Shown: one piece after another, positions 6,804 to 11,977 of the stretch
Layout of the letters: each line of letters begins with the position of its first letter
How positions within the stretch are numbered: the first letter of the stretch is position 1
NCBI GenBank assembly: GCA_002296975.1
Contig: DBIS01000241.1
Span: 1 to 11,977 of the forward strand
DNA length: 11,977 bases
Direction: 5' to 3'
From: Deltaproteobacteria bacterium UBA796
Lineage (GTDB): Bacteria; Myxococcota_A; UBA796
The notes under the pieces: generated by a model
Databases searched by the model: none
Told to the model about the DNA's origin: nothing
The model's input: only the letters and a program-made list of their open reading frames with translations
Made by a program: the position numbers and the translations under genes

Positions 6804-8171
6804 TCAGCTTGAGCGCCATTCGGCTTCACGGCGGTACAATGTCCGAATAGTGGTGCCGAGTTGGTTTGCAGTCTGTTGCCGGTCGCCGCCGCATTTTTTG
6901 AGGGTGGCCTCAATCATTCTGCGTTCGATGGTTTTGAGTGGGGTGCCCACAGCAAAGCTTAGGCGGTCGGGTGCCCGGCGAGCCCGGGCGATGTCGGCGT
7001 TGAGATCGTTGACGCCGATCACGTCGGCCTGTGCGAGCACAACAGCCCGTTCGAGGGTGTTTTCCAGCTCTCGAATATTGCCGGGCCAGTGGTAGGCCTC
7101 CAAGGCGGCGAGTGCGCCGTTGGTGACCCCGGTGACCACCCGGTTGTGTCGGATGGCAAAACGGTCCACGAAATGCCGTGCGAGCAATGAAATATCCTCC
7201 ACCCGTTCCCGAAGCGGCGGGATGTGGATTTGGATGACATTGAGTCGATAGTAGAGGTCCTGTCTGAGTTTTCCCGAGTTGACCGCGGCCAATGGGTCTA
7301 CATTGGTGGCCGTGATTAGGCGTGTGTTGGCGTGCAAGGTCTCGGTGCCCCCGAGGCGTTCGTAGCTGCCATCTTGGAGCACCCGCAGGAGCTTTGCCTG
7401 GGTGGCGATCGGCAGCTCGGTGACCTCATCTAAAAATAATGAGCCACGGTCGGCAAGGTCAAAACGACCTGGTTTTCTGGATTTCGCGTCGGTAAAGGCG
7501 CCGGCCTCGTATCCGAATAGTTCACTTTCTAGCAGGTTTTCTGGTAATGCTGAGCAGTTTACCTCGACCATTGCCTCGGCCGCACGGGGTGAGTGTGCAT
7601 GCAACCAACGGGCAATCACACCCTTGCCGGTACCGCTTTCGCCGGTGATCAGCACGGTAGCGTGGGAGTCGGCCACCTGGCGGGCTTCGGTCAAGACCGC
7701 GTTCATGGCCGTGCTCGTCGCCACTATTGGGGTGGCTGTGGCCTGGCCGAGTTGTGCTTTAAGGCTTCGGTTTTCGGTGATCAGGGCACGTTTTTCGACG
7801 GCACGGGTGACGGTTCGGACAATATCGGCTCGGCGCAAAGGCTTGGTGATAAAGTCGGCGGCCCCGAACTTCATGGCGTCCACCGCATTTTCGACGGTGC
7901 CAAAAGCGGTCATGACGATCACTTCTAGGTCGCCGTCGAGGGTTTTCGCAGCTTTGAGCAAGCCCATTCCATCCAAGCCCGGCATCTTTAAATCCGTGAG
8001 CAAGACGGTCGGTTGAGCGCTGCGAATCATCTTGAGGGCTGCACGACCATCTGCGGCCTGAAGCACCGTTAAGCCTTCTCTGACTAAAATCCGCTCAAGG
8101 GTCAAGCGATTGGCCTGCTCGTCATCGACCACCAAGACGCTGGCTTTGAAGGCTGGGGTGTTGGCTTTCAT
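6804..8171 (-). CDS. NtrC-family sigma54-dependent response regulator
   Basis: A 455-residue regulator with three domains. The receiver domain (about 11-125) has acidic pocket D16/D17, phospho-acceptor D60, T88 and K110. The AAA+ sigma54 domain (about 148-385) has Walker A GESGTGKG at 177-184 and Walker B GSLFLDE at 243-249. The sigma54-contacting loop reads GAFTDA at 224-229 instead of the usual GAFTGA. A Fis-type helix-turn-helix sits at the C-terminus (about 405-455, DRQQTANQLGTTIRTLYRR). Phosphorylated by its kinase, it should hydrolyse ATP to open sigma54 promoters. It is the third gene of the - strand operon, 54 bases after the histidine kinase, with GGAG five bases before its ATG and a large palindrome just upstream. 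It ends 4 bases from the convergent Lgt-like gene. Target genes are unknown; I see no good sigma54 promoter in the window. Confidence 0.92.
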   Translation of the reverse strand: MKANTPAFKASVLVVDDEQANRLTLERILVREGLTVLQAADGRAALKMIRSAQPTVLLTDLKMPGLDGMGLLKAAKTLDGDLEVIVMTAFGTVENAVDAMKFGAADFITKPLRRADIVRTVTRAVEKRALITENRSLKAQLGQATATPIVATSTAMNAVLTEARQVADSHATVLITGESGTGKGVIARWLHAHSPRAAEAMVEVNCSALPENLLESELFGYEAGAFTDAKSRKPGRFDLADRGSLFLDEVTELPIATQAKLLRVLQDGSYERLGGTETLHANTRLITATNVDPLAAVNSGKLRQDLYYRLNVIQIHIPPLRERVEDISLLARHFVDRFAIRHNRVVTGVTNGALAALEAYHWPGNIRELENTLERAVVLAQADVIGVNDLNADIARARRAPDRLSFAVGTPLKTIERRMIEATLKKCGGDRQQTANQLGTTIRTLYRREAEWRSS

Positions 8172-8180
8172 GAAGGCTCC

Positions 8181-8208
8181 GACATTCTGTCACTAGAGAC
8201 AAAATGTC
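8181..8208. promoter_or_regulatory. 28-bp near-perfect palindrome between kinase and response regulator genes
   Basis: The arms are GACATTCTGTC (8181-8191) and GACAAAATGTC (8198-8208) around the centre ACTAGA. 24 of 28 positions are symmetric. In the - strand transcript the only mismatched pair within the 11-bp stem becomes a U-G wobble, so the RNA forms an 11-bp hairpin with a 6-base loop. The hairpin ends directly before the GGAG ribosome site of the regulator gene. As DNA, the TGTC-N6-GACA core is the right size for a dimeric Fis-type activator. Either an operator for the regulator itself or an RNA element controlling its translation or stability is plausible. The structure is seen directly; function is inference. 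Confidence 0.6.
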
Positions 8209-8225
8209 ATAACCATCGAGAGGCG

Positions 8226-10019
8226 TCAAGCCTTGGTGGGGATCCAAATCACAAAACGTGCACCTTGTCGATGGGTGTCATCAAGGTGCAAACCCCCACC
8301 GATCTCCTCGAGTTCCTGGCGGCTGATGGCCAAACCCAGCCCGGTACCTCTGGATTTCGTGCTGAAAAATGGATCGAAGGCTTGGGTCAGTTGAGCACCG
8401 GAAAGGCCTGGGCCGTCGTCGGTGAGGGTGATTTCCAAGCCCTGTCGGGCCGTCTTTATCTGAATAGCGACACCATTGGCACCGGCCTCGGCCGCATTCC
8501 GCAACAGGTTTCTAACGGCGCGAGTGATGGCGTCGGCGTCGATGTTGACGGGGCTATCGTCGACGGGTCCAAAGACCTCAACCATCAAGGCGCTTTGTGC
8601 CAATGCTGCGGCTTCGGCTTTGACAATCCCCCGGACCAGGACGCTGGGGGTGTGCTTTTGGCGTTCAGGTACCCGCTTTTTCGAGAGGTGCAGATAACGT
8701 TCGGTGAGCCGCTCCAGACGCCGAATTTCCTCGGTGATGGTGGTGAGCATTGCCGTCGCCTCTGAGCCTTCCACCTCGTCCATCAACATTTCAGCGTTAA
8801 GGCTCATGGCGTTGAGGGGGTTTCTGACCTCATGGGTGATTTGCGCCAGCATTTGCCCCACCAAGGCCAATCGCTCGCTGCGTTGAAGGCGGGTCCGTAC
8901 GGCCTCCGCCTCGGTCACATCTGCGGCGACGATGAGCGTTCCAGCCTGAGCAAAGCGCACCACGGTCACCGAAAACAAGCGTTGATCTACGGCGATGCCT
9001 TCATGATGCCCGAGACCCAGGGCTGCCATCCAGTCTGGAACAGCATGTTGGTCTGTGAGTCCCCACAGCCGTGTGGCGGCGTGGTTCAGCATCAAGATTT
9101 GGTCGCCATCAAGGACCACCAACCCTGCGGTGATGGTGTCGATCACTTGGCGCAGCCGTGCTTGAAGCTCGTCCAGACTTTGGGCGCGGTCCATCAAACT
9201 CTGGTCTCGCTCCGCCACAGCTGCAGACATGGTGTTGAACTCCTTGGCCAACAGCCCCATCTCGTCCTGAGACTGGAGGGTCACCGAGCCTGTGAGGTCT
9301 CCGGCGGCCACTTTTTGGACCTGGGTGATCAAGGTCGAAATGGGCCGCAGCGCCCGCAAAGCCACGAGGGCAAGCAGTGCTGAGAGCATGACAGAGACGA
9401 TGCCCAAGGTGATGGAGACGGCCATGGCCCTGCGCTGTGAGTTCGCCGTGCGCTGGCTGATGCGCTCGATTTGCCCCTCGACAAGTGCTTGGGTGAGTGC
9501 TGCCCCAGCTGCCAATGCGCTTCGGCGCCGGTCGAGGTCTGCGAGCAGTCTCAAGGCTTGGTCGGTGTCGCCTGCCTCTTGGGCGATCAGCCAGGTGTTG
9601 ACCGCAGTTTCGTAGGTCGATGATTGGAGTTCCAACTCCGTGAGTACAACCAAAATGCGCTTGATGACTTCGTGGTCGGACGGATTGTGGAGCCCTGCTT
9701 GTGCTGTTTCCGCAGATGCACGACCGGTGGAGACCGCCTCGTGTATGGCCGCGCGGTAAAGCCCTGCGTTTGCACGACGGCCCGCTTGGGTGGCGGCCAT
9801 GGGGCGTGCGAAGCGGTCGTGATCTCGGTCGAGTTGTGCCACCAACGCACCCAACTCAACCCCCACCTTGGACATGGGTAAAAATCCGGTGTTGACCGCT
9901 TGAATTTCGGCGCCGAGGTCGGCCATTTGGCGAATGCCGATCACCAAAGTCGAACTCAGGGCGATCAGTGCACCAAAAAAGGCGGCCAGTATTCGGGTGC
10001 GAATGGAGCGCGCGCCCAT
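8226..10019 (-). CDS. Membrane sensor histidine kinase (4-helix sensor, HAMP, PAS, HisKA, HATPase)
   Basis: A 597-residue kinase. Membrane helices lie at about 10-29 and 198-222 and enclose a periplasmic, mostly helical sensor of about 165 residues, like 4HB/MCP-type ligand domains. A HAMP linker (about 222-275, LRPISTLITQVQKVAAGDL, E253) and a PAS-like domain (about 288-375, DTITAGLVVLDGDQI) follow. HisKA has phospho-acceptor His396 in QITHEVRNPLNAM. The ATPase has N504/N508 (N-box), DDGPG at 534-538, FDPFF at 548-552 and GTGLGL at 558-563. All catalytic motifs look intact, so it should autophosphorylate and pass phosphate to the adjoining NtrC-type regulator. Its ATG follows the upstream gene's TAG with no gap, indicating co-translation. 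The stimulus is unknown; the linked exported protein may supply it or assist sensing. Confidence 0.92.
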   Translation of the reverse strand: MGARSIRTRILAAFFGALIALSSTLVIGIRQMADLGAEIQAVNTGFLPMSKVGVELGALVAQLDRDHDRFARPMAATQAGRRANAGLYRAAIHEAVSTGRASAETAQAGLHNPSDHEVIKRILVVLTELELQSSTYETAVNTWLIAQEAGDTDQALRLLADLDRRRSALAAGAALTQALVEGQIERISQRTANSQRRAMAVSITLGIVSVMLSALLALVALRALRPISTLITQVQKVAAGDLTGSVTLQSQDEMGLLAKEFNTMSAAVAERDQSLMDRAQSLDELQARLRQVIDTITAGLVVLDGDQILMLNHAATRLWGLTDQHAVPDWMAALGLGHHEGIAVDQRLFSVTVVRFAQAGTLIVAADVTEAEAVRTRLQRSERLALVGQMLAQITHEVRNPLNAMSLNAEMLMDEVEGSEATAMLTTITEEIRRLERLTERYLHLSKKRVPERQKHTPSVLVRGIVKAEAAALAQSALMVEVFGPVDDSPVNIDADAITRAVRNLLRNAAEAGANGVAIQIKTARQGLEITLTDDGPGLSGAQLTQAFDPFFSTKSRGTGLGLAISRQELEEIGGGLHLDDTHRQGARFVIWIPTKA

Positions 10020-10616
10020 CTAAGGTTGCACCCGCCGTTGCGCAGTTGTGGGGGTCCACTGTGCGCCTGAAACACGGAGCCCCCGGCCTTCTTCGACATC
10101 GACCACCGCGGTGGTGCCCGCTTGTAGGTTGAGCACACCGCGGGCCCAAATGGTCTGGCGGTCCCCAGAGCGCAACTCAACAGTGTGGGGGCCGGCCTTG
10201 AGGCCGTCGATGGTGTACAAGGCCTTAAAGTCGATGGGCGCTTGGCTGTCGATAATCACTGAAAAGTGCTGCGCGCTGATCGGTCGAAACACCAGAATGC
10301 TCAGTGGGGCATCCGACATCGTGAGGGTGAATGTATCGGCGCGCAATGTATCGCCGCTAAACTGAAGATGAACAGGGCGGTTTTCTAGGACCGTGAGTGT
10401 GGTGTCCATGGGGGGCATGCCGTCTTTGGTGATTCGCAACACCGTGTCTCCTGGCGGAAACTCGCCCAAGCTCAACTCGCCCGCTCCTTTGGCACGGGCG
10501 ATGGTCACTCCCCCGCGCTCTATCGTTAAGGGGGCGTCGGTTTTAAGGCTCACGGTGCCAGCCTGAGCGGCAGGGGCCAGAAACCAAAGGGTGCAAAGTA
10601 GGGCAGACAAGGTCAT
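10020..10616 (-). CDS. Exported protein with two PEGA-like beta domains
   Basis: A 198-residue protein with an N-terminal signal peptide (MTLSALLCTLWFLAPAAQAG), cleaved after AQA, and no other membrane segment. Two repeats resemble PEGA domains. The first (about 21-86) has TIERGGVTIARAKG, LGEFPPGDTVLRITKDG and VLENRPVHLQF. The second (about 113-180) has TIDGLKAGPHTVELRSGDR followed by LQAGTTAVVDV. PEGA domains are small surface beta modules of uncertain binding role. An in-frame ATG at 10691 exists but would prepend a Cys-rich non-signal segment and overlap the divergent M16 start, so ATG 10616 is preferred, although it lacks a clear ribosome site. The gene ends one base before the kinase start, suggesting it is a partner of that signalling system, for example a periplasmic sensor subunit. 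The PEGA call is from pattern, moderately sure. Confidence 0.65.
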   Translation of the reverse strand: MTLSALLCTLWFLAPAAQAGTVSLKTDAPLTIERGGVTIARAKGAGELSLGEFPPGDTVLRITKDGMPPMDTTLTVLENRPVHLQFSGDTLRADTFTLTMSDAPLSILVFRPISAQHFSVIIDSQAPIDFKALYTIDGLKAGPHTVELRSGDRQTIWARGVLNLQAGTTAVVDVEEGRGLRVSGAQWTPTTAQRRVQP

Positions 10617-10666
10617 ACGGTGCCGTAACCCCCCGGAACAAAGGGTGTTACCGGTCTTTGGTAGAC
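10617..10666. promoter_or_regulatory. Short divergent control region with a 9-bp-arm dyad
   Basis: Only 50 bases separate the starts of the PEGA-like/kinase operon (- strand) and the M16 peptidase (+ strand). They contain an inverted repeat, GTAACCCCC (10625-10633) and GGGTGTTAC (10643-10651), with 8 of 9 pairs matching and a 9-base spacer. It could be an operator acting on both directions or the foot of a hairpin. I found no convincing -35/-10 pair or sigma54 site here, so the real promoters may overlap coding sequence. Confidence 0.4.
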
Positions 10667-11908
10667 ATGGCCCCCATTCATTGCAGCACACTTCCCAATG
10701 GCCTTCGGGTGGTGATTCAATCCGACAGCGCCGTGCCCCTCGTCGGGGTCTCGCTCAGCTACGATGTGGGCAGTAGGGTCGAAGGCCGTGGCCAGGCTGG
10801 TTTTGCACATCTTTTCGAACACCTGATGTTTCAAGGCTCCGCCCACGTCAATGCGGGTGAATTCGTGCGGCGGGTTCAGGGGTTTGGCGGCACAGTCAAC
10901 GGTGCCACGGGGGTTGAGCGAACGAACTTTTACCACTCGTTACCGGCCTCTCAGCTGGGTTTGGGCTTGTGGCTAGAAGCCGATCGGATGCGGAGTTTAA
11001 GGGTTGAGCAGGACAGCTTTGAGCGTCAACGCATCACCGTACTCGATGAATATCGCGAGCGTGTTGAGCAACGGGCCTATGGGCGCGCCCACGGTCGAAT
11101 TTCAGAGATGTCCTATTCGAGTTTTGGGTATGGCCATCCGGTCATTGGCTACCGAGAGGACCTCGAGTCGGCCACTTTGGAGTCCGTGGATGCGTTTTAT
11201 CGCCGGTGGTATCGCCCCGACAACGCTGTGTTGGCGATAGCCGGTGATGTCGATGTGGAAAAAGCCCTGGCCATGGTGACTCAGTATTTTGGCGACATCA
11301 GGCCCGGGTCGCCAGGCGATGAACTGGTCTTTGATGACCCCCCGCGGCTGGCCCCAAAACGTGAGAAAATCCAAGACCCGATGGCCCGGCTTCCCGCGGT
11401 CTTTTTAAACCATCCAGCGGTGCCTTATGGGCACCCGGACTTTTATGTTTTCGAGGTCTTGGAAACCCTGCTCTTTAAGGGGACATCCAGCCGCTTGCGC
11501 CGAGTGCTTCAGCAGTCTGGGGATGTCCTCAGCCTGAAGGGCGGCTACGAGGCGCACCGGGGACCGAGCATCTTCAGTTTCTTTGCGGTCTTGGGGGAAG
11601 GCGAAGAAACCGGGGCGGTGGTGGCGGCCTATGAGGCTGTGGTGGAAGCACTGAGCCGTGAGCCTGTGGGTGCCAGAGAGCTTGCGGGGGTGCTCAATCA
11701 ACTGCGAACCCATCGGGTGTTTTCACAGGAGGCACTGGTTGGGCGGGCTTCGGCGCTGGCCCGCTCGGTCTTATTTCATCGCGACCCTCTATTTGAGGCC
11801 GAATATCTTGCCCGTGTGAGCGCTGTGAACGCCGAGGATATTTTGCGAGTGGCGAGTGACGGGTTCGACCCAACTGGCATCGTCGTACTCGAAGTTGTGG
11901 CCCAATGA
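10667..11908 (+). CDS. M16 family zinc metallopeptidase (pitrilysin-like, short form)
   Basis: A 413-residue protein, the typical half-size bacterial M16 subunit. It opens with STLPNGLRVVIQSDSAVPLV and the inverted zinc motif HLFEH at residues 48-52 (HxxEH). The third zinc ligand E128 (LDEYRER) lies 75 residues after the motif, as in active M16 enzymes. GTVNGATGVERTNFYHSLP, LWLEADRM and YRRWYRPDNAVLAIAGDVD are standard family blocks. The C-terminal half is the inactive second domain. No signal peptide is seen at ATG 10667; an alternative in-frame TTG at 10658 adds only three residues. Because the next gene begins at an ATGA overlap, it probably forms a two-subunit enzyme with a second M16 protein. 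Likely role: degradation of peptides or small proteins. Substrate unknown. Confidence 0.9.
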   Translation: MAPIHCSTLPNGLRVVIQSDSAVPLVGVSLSYDVGSRVEGRGQAGFAHLFEHLMFQGSAHVNAGEFVRRVQGFGGTVNGATGVERTNFYHSLPASQLGLGLWLEADRMRSLRVEQDSFERQRITVLDEYRERVEQRAYGRAHGRISEMSYSSFGYGHPVIGYREDLESATLESVDAFYRRWYRPDNAVLAIAGDVDVEKALAMVTQYFGDIRPGSPGDELVFDDPPRLAPKREKIQDPMARLPAVFLNHPAVPYGHPDFYVFEVLETLLFKGTSSRLRRVLQQSGDVLSLKGGYEAHRGPSIFSFFAVLGEGEETGAVVAAYEAVVEALSREPVGARELAGVLNQLRTHRVFSQEALVGRASALARSVLFHRDPLFEAEYLARVSAVNAEDILRVASDGFDPTGIVVLEVVAQ

Positions 11909-11977
11909 AAGGCTTTCCGAGTCGTGCGCCCGTCGGCCTTGTGCCTAAGGCTTGGGTATGGCCACCGATGGCCATCG
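11905..11977 (+). CDS. 5' end of the next gene, probable M16 partner subunit (partial)
   Basis: An ATG at 11905 overlaps the M16 stop by four bases (ATGA), and the frame stays open to the window edge for 24 residues (MKGFPSRAPVGLVPKAWVWP and on). The Arg/Pro/Trp-rich start resembles the short lead-in before the 'L.NGL.V' block in second subunits of M16 pairs. There are too few residues for a domain call, so the product name rests on the common tandem arrangement of M16 genes. Confidence 0.5.
   Translation, partial: MKGFPSRAPVGLVPKAWVWPPMAI

Noticed and set aside
7402..9383. + strand frames of 166-204 residues across the kinase and regulator (7402-8016, 8265-8765, 8832-9383).
   Set aside because: They run opposite to confidently identified domains and show no family signature.
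10617..10691. ATG 10691 as start of the PEGA-like gene.
   Set aside because: It would add a Cys-rich stretch in front of a clean signal peptide and overlap the M16 start.
1..11977. Defence island, prophage or mobile element.
   Set aside because: No integrase, transposase, restriction, toxin-antitoxin or CRISPR signature was found, and base composition looks even along the window.

Overview
The window reads as ordinary chromosomal DNA of a moderately GC-rich Gram-negative bacterium. Signs of this are Lgt-like and Bat proteins, exported proteins, and a HAMP histidine kinase paired with a sigma54 activator. The gene mix (complete Bat aerotolerance genes, a GWxTD-like secreted protein, B12-binding radical SAM, a divergent Lgt paralogue, PEGA-like repeats, an M16 peptidase pair) suggests a Myxococcota/Bradymonadota-type lineage, formerly Deltaproteobacteria. 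That placement is inference from gene content, not a phylogeny. I see no tRNA, rRNA, CRISPR array, transposase or attachment site.

Layout. (1) Positions 1-3189, + strand: the end of a Bat (MoxR/vWA-associated aerotolerance) operon. It holds the 3' end of a probable BatC-like gene, then batD, batE and a small exported protein with a GWxTD/BamE-like signature. The first junctions are 4-base stop/start overlaps and the last gap is 29 bases. (2) 3282-5434, + strand: a B12-binding radical SAM enzyme overlapping by 4 bases with a GNAT acetyltransferase, a likely two-enzyme modification unit of unknown substrate. (3) 5515-5955, - strand: an SRPBCC-fold protein, divergent from (4) 6020-6799, + strand: an Lgt-fold membrane protein in which several residues essential in E. 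coli Lgt are replaced. (5) 10616-6804, - strand: a three-gene signalling operon of exported PEGA-like protein, membrane histidine kinase, and NtrC-type response regulator. A 28-bp near-perfect palindrome sits directly upstream of the regulator's ribosome binding site. (6) 10667-11977, + strand: an M16 zinc peptidase and the start of an overlapping downstream gene, probably its M16 partner.

How they fit together. Bat proteins act at the cell envelope, the kinase/regulator pair controls unknown sigma54 promoters, and most other products are exported or membrane proteins, so an envelope-maintenance theme runs through the window. No clearly new defence or mobile system is visible. The items most worth a second look are the palindrome between kinase and regulator, the altered Lgt paralogue, the radical SAM-GNAT pair with a possible 14-codon leader, and the PEGA-like partner of the kinase.
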